Made by a program: the position numbers and the translations under genes
From: Archangiaceae bacterium
GTDB taxonomy: Bacteria > Myxococcota > Myxococcia > Myxococcales > Myxococcaceae
Direction: 5' to 3'
Length of the DNA stretch: 64,000 nt
Assembly (NCBI GenBank): GCA_016714225.1
Contig: JADJNS010000001.1
Span: forward strand, 310,001 to 374,000
Notes under the pieces: generated by a model
The model's input: only the letters and a program-made list of their open reading frames with translations
Told to the model about the DNA's origin: nothing
Databases searched by the model: none
Shown: positions 42,795 to 52,820 of the stretch, one piece after another
Layout of the letters: each line of letters starts with the position of its first letter
How positions within the stretch are numbered: position 1 is the stretch's first letter

Positions 42795-44552
42795 TCAGCG
42801 CGGCGGCAGGTCGTCGAGGTTCACCTTGATGGGGGTGTTCTTGCCGTCGTTCACCCGCACCGAGAGCACGTGCTTCGCCCCGTCGGGGCCCACCAGCGTG
42901 AGCAGGTGGGTGCCCAGCGGGAGCTCGGCGTTCCACAGCGGGGTGGTGCCCAGCTCGGCCTTGCCGCGCCACACCTTGGCGTTGGGGAAGGTGATGACGG
43001 TGAGCTGACCGGTGCGGCCAAAGCCGCGCGGCGGCTTCTTCGGCTCGTCTCCTCCGGCGACCGGGTCGGGCCGCTTGCCCTGCGCCGGGGGCGGCGCGGC
43101 CACCGGCGCGGCGTCATCGGGTGCGTGCGGTATGGGGAGCGCCGGGTTGGCCACCGCCAGGTCGACCTGGGGTAGAGGCGGCTCGCTGAAGGCCACCTTG
43201 TAGAGCGCCGCGCCGAGCAGCAGCAGGCCCAGCAGCGCCGAGGTCGGCACCACCCAGGCGTAGCCCTTGGGCTGGTCGGGCCGGGTAGGCGGGCTCACCC
43301 GGCCGTCGGCCGAGAGCGAAGCGCCGGCGCCCAGGGCCTCGGCCTGCCCCTTGAGCAGCGCCAGCTTGAGGTCGGCGTCGTCGACCGGGGTGTCGCGGCG
43401 GCGCTGCGGCTTCGCCTTGGCGCTCTTCACCTCGTCGCGCGACATCGGCCTGGCGTTCGAGACCGCGCCGCCGTCGCCGCGAATGGCCTTCACCGCCTTG
43501 GCCACCAGCATCTGCTTGGCCGAGCTGTCGCTCACCGAGCCCAGCAGCGCGGCGGTGGCCCTCATCTGGTCGTCGAAGTGCTCGCGCATGAACGCGGCAC
43601 GCTGCTCCTGGTCGAACATCAGGTTGGCGCACTGGGTGCTGAGCGCCTTGGCGAAGTCTTTGCCCGAAGCCCAGCGGTCGGCCTTCTCGCGGGCGAGCGC
43701 GCGCAGCACGATGTCCGACAGGGTGTCGGGGATGACCGAGACCAGCGAGGTGGGGTTGGGAATCGGAGACGAGAGAATCATCTTCATCTCTTCGAGCTCG
43801 TTCTCGGCAGAGAAGAGGCGGCGGCCGGTAATCATCTCGAAGACCACCACGCCCAGGCCGAACACGTCGCTGCGGCCGTCGAGCGGGTCGCCGCGCACCT
43901 GCTCGGGGCTCATGTAGCCGGTGGTGCCCTTCACCGTGCCCACGTGGGTGCGGCCCAGCGCGCCGCGGGCCTTGGCGATGCCGAAGTCGAGCAGCTTCAC
44001 CACGCCCTCGTACGTCACCATGATGTTCTTCTGGGCGACGTCGCGGTGGATGACGGGGGCCAGCTGCCCGTCGGGCGCCTTGAAGGCGTGCGCGTAGTGC
44101 AGCGCCAGGGCGATGTCGTGGGCCACCGAGACCGAGAAGCCGATGGGCAGCACCGCGCGCTTCTTGGCGCAGACGGCGGTGACCTGGTTCAGGTTCTGGC
44201 CCGAGATGAACTCCATCGCGAGAAAGAGGTCGGTCTCGTCGGTGCCGAGCTCGAAGACCGCGGCGATGTTGGGGTGGCTGAAGGCGGCGGTGACGCGCGC
44301 CTCGTCGAGGAACATCTTCACGAACTGATCGTTGTTCTTCGCATCGGGAAGAATGCGCTTGATGACCACGTACTTGCGAAACCCGCCCGGCCCCGCGGTG
44401 TAGCCGAGGAACAGCTCGGCCATGCCTCCGGCGGTGAGCTGGGAGAGCACCTCGTACCGGCCGATTCTCATGCCGCGGTACGGGTCGTCTCCGCCGGTGC
44501 TGATCGCCAGGTCTCCCGTCGGTCGCCGCATCGATTGGCCGTTCGCCAGCAC
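42795..44552 (-). CDS. Transmembrane Ser/Thr protein kinase with PEGA-like tail
   Basis: A 585-aa kinase. Kinase domain about residues 30-300: GRYEVLSQLTAGGMAELFLG, VVIKRILPD, catalytic loop HRDVAQKN, DFG, and GTTGYMSPEQ. HRDV replaces the usual HRDL, as in related myxobacterial kinases. A linker of about 150 residues and a membrane segment (about 440-460, VVPTSALLGLLLLGAALY) follow. The extracytoplasmic end has a short PEGA-like module (LTVITFPNAKVWRGKAELGTTPLWNAELPLG). Met1 or Met8 may be the start. Its paralogue lies at 47658. Convergent with the peroxiredoxin gene (2-bp gap). Confidence 0.88.
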   Translation of the reverse strand: MLANGQSMRRPTGDLAISTGGDDPYRGMRIGRYEVLSQLTAGGMAELFLGYTAGPGGFRKYVVIKRILPDAKNNDQFVKMFLDEARVTAAFSHPNIAAVFELGTDETDLFLAMEFISGQNLNQVTAVCAKKRAVLPIGFSVSVAHDIALALHYAHAFKAPDGQLAPVIHRDVAQKNIMVTYEGVVKLLDFGIAKARGALGRTHVGTVKGTTGYMSPEQVRGDPLDGRSDVFGLGVVVFEMITGRRLFSAENELEEMKMILSSPIPNPTSLVSVIPDTLSDIVLRALAREKADRWASGKDFAKALSTQCANLMFDQEQRAAFMREHFDDQMRATAALLGSVSDSSAKQMLVAKAVKAIRGDGGAVSNARPMSRDEVKSAKAKPQRRRDTPVDDADLKLALLKGQAEALGAGASLSADGRVSPPTRPDQPKGYAWVVPTSALLGLLLLGAALYKVAFSEPPLPQVDLAVANPALPIPHAPDDAAPVAAPPPAQGKRPDPVAGGDEPKKPPRGFGRTGQLTVITFPNAKVWRGKAELGTTPLWNAELPLGTHLLTLVGPDGAKHVLSVRVNDGKNTPIKVNLDDLPPR

Positions 44553-44890
44553 GTTACCAGCGCCGACCTGTTGTCACCCTGTGGAAAGACCTGTGCGTCG
44601 CTCGCCAGCGCTGTGTGAATCGAACCCACGCCCAGCTCCACTGTGCGGTGCTGTTGAAAACGCCCCAGTCTTTCCACAGCCCCGTTACCCGCAAGTGCCG
44701 GCGCAGTGAGGCGAATTGGAGTTCTCCACAATTCCACAGGCCCTGCTGCTACCGCTTCTGAAGATCAGATCACTTCAATCACTAGAAGAAGAAGCAGTGG
44801 CGCGGTCACCAACTTGACGCCACCTCACTTCTAGGGCCGCGAGCACGCATCTGGCAGGGGTCTTCTCCACCTACACAACGGAGTGCCACG
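44553..44890. other. Intergenic region with DnaA-box-like cluster
   Basis: A 338-bp divergent gap between a kinase and a lipoprotein gene. It holds TGTGGAAAG (44580), TTTCCACAG (44671), TTCTCCACA (44722) and AATTCCACA (44730), followed by an AT-rich stretch (GAAGATCAGATCACTTC, CTAGAAGAAGAAGC, 44760-44795) that stands out against the GC-rich background. It might be part of a split origin on the far side of dnaA, or a DnaA-titrating site; the divergent promoters must also lie here. Confidence 0.45.
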
Positions 44891-47101
44891 ATGGTGACGT
44901 TGTCGAGCTGGGAGGGTCGGGTGGTGAGCATCGGCAAGCTCACGGTGGCGTTGGTTCTGGTGCTCGCGGCGAGCTGCCGAGAACCCGGGCTGCAGAGCTC
45001 GATGGGGCAGCTCCACCTCGAGCCCGAGCGCGTCTCGTTCGGCACCCTCTACGTGGGCCAGACCGTCGAGGCCCACCTCTCGGTGCGAAACGACGGCCGC
45101 TCGCGCGCCACCATCGAGTGGAAAGAGCTCGACGCTCCCTTCCAGGTGGTGCTGCTGCCGTTCGAGGCCGAGCCGGGCATGAACGACGTGGTGGTTCGCG
45201 TCACCCCGCTCACCGAAGGCAGCTTCCACGGCACCCTGGGCTTCGACTTCGACGGCAAGCACCAAGAAGCCGACCTCTTCGCCGCGGCCAGCACCTCGCC
45301 GCAGTGCCCGGTCACCGACAGCTGCCGGCAGTCGACCTTCAACCCCGCTACCGGCAAGTGCGAAGAGCGCGAGCGCCAAGACGGCAGCGCCTGCGACATG
45401 AACAGCGTCTGCATCAGCGGGGGCACCTGCCAGTCGGGCCGCTGCGTGGGCACCCCCATCTCGTGCGACGACGGCAACGCCTGCACCGTCGACGTCTGCA
45501 ACGCGACGAATGGCTGTGAGCACCTGCCGGCGCCTCCGTGCCCCGGTGACGGCGCCTGCCTGAAGGGCGTGTGCGACCCCTTGAGCGGCTGCGGCCTCGC
45601 CCCGATGGACGACGGCTCGGCCTGCGGCCCGGTGCAGACCTGCGAACAGGCCCAGGTGTGCATCGCTGGCGCGTGTGTGATGCGCGACCCCCCCGATGGC
45701 TATCTGTGCGCCCAGGCCTCGCCTTGCCAGGGTGAGGGCCATTGTGCGGGCTCGGCGTGCGTGCGTGCCCCAGCCAGCGAGCTCAAGGCGACCTGGAACT
45801 ACGACTCGTTCGCCAACGAAGACGCCGACGGCGGCTTCACCACCGAGCAGTACCACGACATGGTGGTCGAGCCTTCGGGCGCGGTCTCGCTGAGCGGCTT
45901 CTTCTATTCGGCGCCGCGGCTGCGGGCGAACACCACCGAGTCGGTCGAGGCGGTCGAGGGCCAGGCCCGGCGCTGCATTCTGTGGAACAACCGGCTGGTG
46001 TGCGCCGACTACCCCGCCGCGGTGAACGGTAAGATTTCGGCCATCAACCTAGGTACTGGCGCCACGGTGTGGACCTTCGACGTGCGCGTGGCCCGCCCCG
46101 ACTTCGTCGACCTCACCCAGACCCTCTTCATGGCCCGCATGGCGGTGCAGGGCAGCGACCGGCTCGCGGCGCTGTTCGAGGCCTACCCCAAGAGCATCAA
46201 CCCGCAGGCCACCGGCAACTGCCGCAACTACTTCCTGGTGGTGCTCGACGCGACCGGCAAGCTGGTCTCGGCGCAGCAGGTGTTCGACCCGGTGCTCGAG
46301 GTCTGCAACCACCCCCACCCGTATGGCTTCGCGGCCGACTCGGTGGGCAACCTGTTCATCTCGTTCTCGCAGACCGTCGGTCAGCCGGCGCCGCTGGTGC
46401 CGGGCAACACCACCACGGTGATGAGCTACACCCGCGACGGCGTCTTCCGGTGGAAGTTCACCGACACCAACCTGGTGGGCGGCGAGCTGGCGGTGGCGAC
46501 CGGCCTGCTCTACCCAGAGAACAGCCCCATCGCCATCATGGCCTCGACCGGCCAGCCGGCGTACACCCTGGCGGCTCCGTTCGGGCGGCTGGTGGTGACT
46601 GCAGAGCGCAGCGTGCCTGCGCCGACCGTCGGCGCCACCACGCTCAGGGGCTACGAGGCCGGCACCCCCACCCAGCGCTGGGTGCACACCCTGCCGGCCG
46701 GCGAGAGCTTCTGGTCCGACCAGATTCGCCTCGCGCAGTGGTCGGTGCGCGGGGGCCAGCGCACCGTCGCGCTCACCTTCACCAAGGCCGGGGCCAGCAC
46801 GTGGCTCAAGGCCATCGACACCCGCGACGGCAGTCAGGCCTTCTCGTGCCCGCTGAGGCTCGAGGGGCGCAGCGCGCCGCAGCTGGTCGAGGTGAGCGAA
46901 GGCTCGATGTCGCTGATGGAGGGCTCGGACACCTGCGGCAAGTGCGACCCGCCCTTCGCCAGCTCGAGCGCCGCGTTTCACACCTTCCCGCTGCCGCTGA
47001 TTTCGCCCGCCAACGAGCCGTGGCTGGGCACCTTCGGCGGCCCGACCCACGACCACCGCGAAGAGGTGGTGGTGACGCCGGTGCCTCCCTCGGGCGGCTG
47101 A
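44891..47101 (+). CDS. Lipoprotein with HYDIN-like Ig domain, Cys-rich repeats and propeller-like part
   Basis: A 736-aa secreted protein. Signal with lipobox VLAASC (Cys about 29; starts at ATG 44891 or GTG 44924). An ASPM-SPD-2-Hydin-like Ig domain spans about residues 40-135 (LEPERVSFGTLYVGQTVEAH, VSVRNDGRSRATI). Cys-rich repeats follow at about 138-295 (CDDGNACTVDVCNATNGC type, as in calcium-binding-like motifs of myxobacterial surface proteins). The last 430 residues have propeller-like strands (ISAINLGTGATVWTFD). Likely a surface protein; function unknown. Confidence 0.75.
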   Translation: MVTLSSWEGRVVSIGKLTVALVLVLAASCREPGLQSSMGQLHLEPERVSFGTLYVGQTVEAHLSVRNDGRSRATIEWKELDAPFQVVLLPFEAEPGMNDVVVRVTPLTEGSFHGTLGFDFDGKHQEADLFAAASTSPQCPVTDSCRQSTFNPATGKCEERERQDGSACDMNSVCISGGTCQSGRCVGTPISCDDGNACTVDVCNATNGCEHLPAPPCPGDGACLKGVCDPLSGCGLAPMDDGSACGPVQTCEQAQVCIAGACVMRDPPDGYLCAQASPCQGEGHCAGSACVRAPASELKATWNYDSFANEDADGGFTTEQYHDMVVEPSGAVSLSGFFYSAPRLRANTTESVEAVEGQARRCILWNNRLVCADYPAAVNGKISAINLGTGATVWTFDVRVARPDFVDLTQTLFMARMAVQGSDRLAALFEAYPKSINPQATGNCRNYFLVVLDATGKLVSAQQVFDPVLEVCNHPHPYGFAADSVGNLFISFSQTVGQPAPLVPGNTTTVMSYTRDGVFRWKFTDTNLVGGELAVATGLLYPENSPIAIMASTGQPAYTLAAPFGRLVVTAERSVPAPTVGATTLRGYEAGTPTQRWVHTLPAGESFWSDQIRLAQWSVRGGQRTVALTFTKAGASTWLKAIDTRDGSQAFSCPLRLEGRSAPQLVEVSEGSMSLMEGSDTCGKCDPPFASSSAAFHTFPLPLISPANEPWLGTFGGPTHDHREEVVVTPVPPSGG

Positions 47102-47202
47102 GCGGCTCACCGCGCGCAGGAACCGGCTGGCGCGAAGCCCGTCGCGCAAACGCTGCGCGTTCGAGCAGCCGCCGACTCTCGCAGGGTGCCGTAATTGCAG
47201 CG

Positions 47203-47216
47203 GGCATCGCGCTTGC
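47203..47216 (+). promoter_or_regulatory. Sigma-54-type promoter candidate
   Basis: GGCATCGCGCTTGC: GG 47203-47204 and GC 47215-47216 with 10 bp between, followed by TATCT. It lies 34 bp upstream of the CBS gene. The segment is very similar to the candidate at 23797. Confidence 0.5.
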
Positions 47217-47249
47217 TATCTCCCTTTCTGGGAGGCAGCCAAAAAAACC

Positions 47250-47654
47250 ATGAAGGCGATACCGCAGGTTCGGAAGTACATGACCACCACGCCCGCGACC
47301 ATCGGGGTGGACCAGACCATTGCCGCGGCCGACGCGCTGATGGCCAAGCACCAGATTCGCCATCTGCCGGTGCTGAGCGGCGGAGCGCTGGTGGGAATCT
47401 TGAGCGACCGCGACGTGGCCATCATCAAAGGCCTGCGCGACGTCGACGCGCAGCGGGTCAAGGTCGAAGAGGCGATGAGCGCTCAGCCGTACACCGTCGA
47501 GCCCGAGGCCCCCATCAACGAGGTCGCCGGCGAGATGGCGCGGCACAAGTACGGCGCGGTCATCGTGCAGCAGAATCGCCAGGTGGTGGGGGTGCTCACC
47601 ACCGTCGACATCTGCCGGGTGCTCTCGGAGCTGTTCGAAGAGCGGCTGCGCTGA
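47250..47654 (+). CDS. CBS-pair domain protein
   Basis: A 134-aa protein made of two CBS motifs (about 8-60 and 72-128). Seen: VRKYMTTTPATIGVDQTIAAA, HLPVLSGGALVGILSDRDV, then VEEAMSAQPYTVEPEAPINE, GAVIVQQNRQVVGVLTTVD. CBS pairs bind adenosine nucleotides and sense energy state. No output domain. Starts with a purine-rich leader after a sigma-54-like promoter; ends 3 bp before the end of the convergent kinase gene. Similar proteins occur with histidine kinases and IMP dehydrogenase, but no partner is near. Confidence 0.88.
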   Translation: MKAIPQVRKYMTTTPATIGVDQTIAAADALMAKHQIRHLPVLSGGALVGILSDRDVAIIKGLRDVDAQRVKVEEAMSAQPYTVEPEAPINEVAGEMARHKYGAVIVQQNRQVVGVLTTVDICRVLSELFEERLR

Positions 47655-47657
47655 CGG

Positions 47658-50024
47658 CTACCTGCCGAGCGAGTCGAAGTCTTGCCGGGCCGAGTTCGAG
47701 CCCGGCTTGATGTCGAGCGCCAGGGTGCGAACCTCGCCTTCGGGCGAGTGAATCTTGAACACCTGGCGCCCCACCGGCACCGCCTTGTTGAAGATGGGGG
47801 TGGTGCCCACCTCGGCGCCGTTGAGCGTGACGAGCAGCCCCTGGCCCATCACCAGGGTCAGCGTCGCGCCTCCGGTCGAAGGTGAGGCCGCCGCCGGCTT
47901 CTCTTTCTTTTCCTTCTCTGGCTTCGGCGCGGGAGCCGGCGCCACGTCGGCGACCGGCTCGTCGCCCTCTTCAGACTTGCTCGAGCCCTTCTTGCCGCGG
48001 GTGGTCTTGGGCCGCGGGGGAGTCGCGCCCTTGCGCTTGTCGGAGTCGGCGGGCGGCGGCGAGGCCACCCCCTGCTTCTCGGGCTCGGGTGCCGGAGCCG
48101 GTGGCCGGGGCGGCTCTTCTCTTTCGCGGGTGGCTTCGCGCGGCGGCTCGGGCGGTTCTTTCTCTTTCTCTTTCTCTTTCTCTTTCTTGGCCGGCTCTTC
48201 GTTCTTCTCGACCAGCGGCCTGGGCTTGGGCGGGCCCGAGGGCGAGAACGGCCCCAGGTCGAGCGCGAACATCACCAGGCCGAGCGCCAGCAGGCCGAAG
48301 ACCACCCCGCCGCCCACGTAGAGCGGCAGCTTGTTGCGCGACGACTTCGCGGCGGAGTCTTCGTCGAAGGGGCGCGCGATGGTGGTCTTGAGCCCCGGCT
48401 CGTCGTCTTCGTCGTCTTCTTCGGCCTCGTCGTAGGTGGCCCAGCCGCTGCCATTGAGCGGGCCCTGGCCGGTGCCGCTCGAGGTGGTCTCTTCGTTGCC
48501 GCGCTGCAGCGCCGACACCGGCGGAGGAGGAGGCGCGCTCGGCACCGGCGGCGGGAGCGACTTTCGCGACTCGCCCGGCGACACGTAGAGGCCGTTGGGG
48601 AGCAGCGCGGCGGGCACCGTCTTGGCGCCGTTGTCGTCGTCGTAGCTGTCGCGCGGGTTTCCCGAGAGCTGCACCGTCATCGCCGGCTGTGGAGCGACCG
48701 CGGGAACCAGCGGGCTCGAGCGGGTGGCGCGAATGGGCGGCGCCGGGGGCGGCAGCGACGTGGCGGGGTCGGTGGTCTCGCGCGTCTCGGCGCTGCCGGT
48801 GACCTCGTTGCCCGGCACCACCGCCTGGCGGGTGGGCGAGTTGGGGCCCACGTTCTTGGCCCGGGGCGGGTTGATGACGACGCCGCTGGGGCGCGGCACC
48901 GGCGGAGGCAGCGGAGGCGCGGGCTTGTCGCCCGGGTCGGTGCGGGCCTTGTCGGCGTTGCTCTCTCTCGCGCCCTGCATGTCGGCGATGAGCTTGCCGA
49001 CGCGGGTTTCACCGGTGTGCTCGCCCGACGCGGCCTGGGTCGACTCGATGAGCTCGCGGGTCTGGTTCACCCGGTCCTGGAAGTGGCGCAGCACCAGCTC
49101 ACCGCTCTGCTCGGGGTGCCACATCTGCCCGCTCGAGGCCTTCTCGACGGCGCGAGCGAACTCGAGCGAGGTGCCGTAGCGGCTCTCGCGGTCGCGCATC
49201 AACGACTTCATCACCACCGCGTCGAGCTGCGGGGTGACCTCGGGGTTGAGCCGCGACGGAGGGGGAATCTCTTCGCGCAGCGCCGAGAGCATGCCCTCTT
49301 CAGGCGTCTTGCCGTGAAACAGGCGCATGCCGGTGAGGCACTCGTGCAGCACCACCCCGAGCGAGAACACGTCGCTGCGCGCGTCGAGCGGCTCACCGCG
49401 AATCTGCTCGGGGCTCATGTAGCCGCTGGTGCCCTTGACCATGCCCACGCTGGTGCGGCCGTTGCCCTTGCCGAGCGCCTTGGCGATGCCGAAGTCGAGG
49501 AGCTTGGTGGTGCCCTCGTACGTCACCATGATGTTCTTCTCGGCGACGTCGCGGTGAATCACCACCTGCTTGCGGCCGCGCGGGTCGGTGAAGGTGTGGG
49601 CGTAGTGGAGCGCCAGCGCGGTGTCGCGCACCGACAGCAGGGTGAAGCCGATGGGAATCGGCTCTTTCGCCTGGCGGCAGGCGCGCGCCATCTCGACCAG
49701 GGTGCAGCCCTGCACGAACTCCATGGCGAGGAAGAGGGTCTCGCCGTCGACGTCGAGGTCGAACACCTGCGCGATGTGGGGGTGGTTGAAGAGCGCGGTG
49801 GTCTTCGCCTCGTCGAGGAACATGCGCACGAACTCTTCTTCGCCGCGAATGTCCGGGAGAATGCTCTTGAGCACCACAATCTTGCGGAAGCCGGCCAGGC
49901 CCTTCTGGTACGCGAGGAAAATCTCCGACATGCCGCCGGTAGAGAGGCGGCACAGCACGTCGTATTTTCCCATCGTCCGGCGATCGAGCGCCGAGGTGGG
50001 CCGCAAGTAGGGCTGCGCGGACAT
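47658..50024 (-). CDS. Large transmembrane Ser/Thr protein kinase with PEGA-like tail
   Basis: A 788-aa paralogue of the kinase at 42795. Kinase domain about residues 18-285 with GKYDVLCRLSTGGMSEIFLAY, VVLKSILPD, HRDVAEKN, DFG and GTSGYMSPEQ. A long Pro/Ser-rich cytoplasmic linker (about 330-560) follows, then a membrane segment (about 573-595, LYVGGGVVFGLLALGLVMF), a Lys/Glu repeat and a PEGA-like end (TLTLVMGQGLLVTLNGAEVGTTPIFNKAVPVG). Probably co-transcribed with maf (29-bp gap). Substrates unknown. Confidence 0.88.
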   Translation of the reverse strand: MSAQPYLRPTSALDRRTMGKYDVLCRLSTGGMSEIFLAYQKGLAGFRKIVVLKSILPDIRGEEEFVRMFLDEAKTTALFNHPHIAQVFDLDVDGETLFLAMEFVQGCTLVEMARACRQAKEPIPIGFTLLSVRDTALALHYAHTFTDPRGRKQVVIHRDVAEKNIMVTYEGTTKLLDFGIAKALGKGNGRTSVGMVKGTSGYMSPEQIRGEPLDARSDVFSLGVVLHECLTGMRLFHGKTPEEGMLSALREEIPPPSRLNPEVTPQLDAVVMKSLMRDRESRYGTSLEFARAVEKASSGQMWHPEQSGELVLRHFQDRVNQTRELIESTQAASGEHTGETRVGKLIADMQGARESNADKARTDPGDKPAPPLPPPVPRPSGVVINPPRAKNVGPNSPTRQAVVPGNEVTGSAETRETTDPATSLPPPAPPIRATRSSPLVPAVAPQPAMTVQLSGNPRDSYDDDNGAKTVPAALLPNGLYVSPGESRKSLPPPVPSAPPPPPVSALQRGNEETTSSGTGQGPLNGSGWATYDEAEEDDEDDEPGLKTTIARPFDEDSAAKSSRNKLPLYVGGGVVFGLLALGLVMFALDLGPFSPSGPPKPRPLVEKNEEPAKKEKEKEKEKEPPEPPREATREREEPPRPPAPAPEPEKQGVASPPPADSDKRKGATPPRPKTTRGKKGSSKSEEGDEPVADVAPAPAPKPEKEKKEKPAAASPSTGGATLTLVMGQGLLVTLNGAEVGTTPIFNKAVPVGRQVFKIHSPEGEVRTLALDIKPGSNSARQDFDSLGR

Positions 50025-50053
50025 CGGTTCGGGTCGGTGAGCTTACACGGCGG

Positions 50054-50650
50054 TCAGTGAAAGAACGATACGCCCGCTTCACGGAGCAGGCGGATGAGGA
50101 GCGGCATGGGCAGGCCCTGTACCGAGGTGCGGTCTCCGGCGATGGCCGAGAAGAGGGCCTGGCCACGGCCCTCGATGCGGTAGCCGCCGGCGCAGCCCTC
50201 CCACTCGCCCAGCCGCAGGTAGCGGTCGAGCTCGTCGGCCTTCAAGGGGAAGAGGGTGAGCTGGGCCGCGTCGACGTCGCAGGCGAAGAAGCCGGGCCCG
50301 ACCACGCACACGCCGGTGAGAATCTCGTGTGAGCGCCCCGAGAGCGACTCGAGCTGGGTGCGGGCGGCGCCGCGGTCGAGTGGCTTGCCGAGGGCCTGAC
50401 CGTCGAGGTCGACGAGCTGATCAGACCCGATGACCAGGGCGGTGGGCCAGCGGCCGAGCACCGCGCGGGCCTTGCGCTCGGCGAGCATGGTCACCGCGGC
50501 GCGGGTCGAGGTGCCGGGGGGCACGACCTCTTCGACGCCCGGGGTCTCGGCGCGAAAGGGCAGCCCCAGCGCGGTGAGCAGCGCCCTGCGAGCAGGAGAC
50601 GTCGAGGCCAGCACGAGCTCGGAGTACAGGCCGTTCAGGTGCGACAACAC
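50054..50650 (-). CDS. maf: Maf-family nucleotide pyrophosphatase
   Basis: A 198-aa enzyme that hydrolyses non-canonical or canonical NTPs to NMP. Motifs: LVLASTSPARRALL at the N-terminus, AERKARAVL, GSDQLVDLDGQALGKPLDRG, and GGYRIEGRGQALFSAIAGD. Maf proteins are linked to septum formation arrest. First gene before the large kinase. Confidence 0.92.
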   Translation of the reverse strand: MLSHLNGLYSELVLASTSPARRALLTALGLPFRAETPGVEEVVPPGTSTRAAVTMLAERKARAVLGRWPTALVIGSDQLVDLDGQALGKPLDRGAARTQLESLSGRSHEILTGVCVVGPGFFACDVDAAQLTLFPLKADELDRYLRLGEWEGCAGGYRIEGRGQALFSAIAGDRTSVQGLPMPLLIRLLREAGVSFFH

Positions 50651-50773
50651 ACGCGCTTCTTAGCCCGAAGGTGACTGATCCAGATACCAGCGTGGTGTGC
50701 GAGGGCTCCACTTGCGCTCTGTGCGCAGGGCTCAAGCGGTGGAAATGACGTCTGGCCGCCGCTCGCATGCCTC

Positions 50774-51385
50774 TTGCTGCCAACACCGTTCGCAATGCGC
50801 CTCGTTCTCGTCCCGGTGGTGGCAGGTATGTGCGCAGCGGCGTGCGCCCACACCGTCACCAACGAAGAGCGCCTCGACGGCATGACCGACGTCACCATCG
50901 ACAGCACCGGCGAAGCGAAAGAGCTGCGCTGCCGCGAGACCTCGCCCGAGGTGCAGCTGGCGCGAGACCTGAAGCAGCGCAAGAGCGAGCGGCTCTCGCG
51001 CTTCGCGTCGGCCATCGCCGAAGCCAAGAGCACCTCTTCGCGCATCGACGAGGTGTTCAAGCGCGAGCCCGACCTGCTCTACGGCCCGAAGGGCGACGAG
51101 CTCAAGCACCGCCAGGTGGCGTGCGGCGAGCTCGCGCTGGCGCTCGAGAAAGAAAGAGCGCGGGTCGAGAACGAGACCGAGGCCGTGGCGGCGAAGGTCG
51201 AAGAGAAGCCCGCGCCGGTGGTGGCTGTGCCGAAGCAGACCGAGACGGCCGAGGCGGCCGCCGACGAGGGCTTCGGCGACGACGCAGACCAGCTGCGCTC
51301 GGCCTACAAGAAGAAGGCGAAGCTGGCCAAGGCCAAGGCCAAGTCGAAGAAGAAGGGCAAGCACCTGAGCGTCGCGGCGCGCTGA
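50774..51385 (+). CDS. Hypothetical lipoprotein with charged helical region
   Basis: A 203-aa protein with signal peptide and lipobox GMCAAAC (Cys about 24). A mostly helical, highly charged region follows (ARDLKQRKSERLSRFASAIAEAK, ALEKERARVENETEA) that may form a coiled coil, and the end is Lys/Ala-rich (KAKLAKAKAKSKKKGKH). No family recognised. A Met at residue 8 could be the start. Divergent from maf; convergent with the NtrC regulator (31-bp gap). Confidence 0.6.
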   Translation: MLPTPFAMRLVLVPVVAGMCAAACAHTVTNEERLDGMTDVTIDSTGEAKELRCRETSPEVQLARDLKQRKSERLSRFASAIAEAKSTSSRIDEVFKREPDLLYGPKGDELKHRQVACGELALALEKERARVENETEAVAAKVEEKPAPVVAVPKQTETAEAAADEGFGDDADQLRSAYKKKAKLAKAKAKSKKKGKHLSVAAR

Positions 51386-51416
51386 GCTTCACCTCTTCGA
51401 AGCCCAGACCGCGGCC

Positions 51417-52769
<1,353 letters not shown>

Positions 52770-52820
52770 GCACCATACACTGGCGGCCCGTCGTGACGAC
52801 GCCTGCGGGGCCTCGCGGCT

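Noticed and set aside
44783..44794. TAG-AAG-AAG-AAG resembling DnaA-trios
   Set aside because: The nearby DnaA-like boxes are on the wrong side for this strand and about 45 bp away, so the arrangement does not match the known unwinding module.
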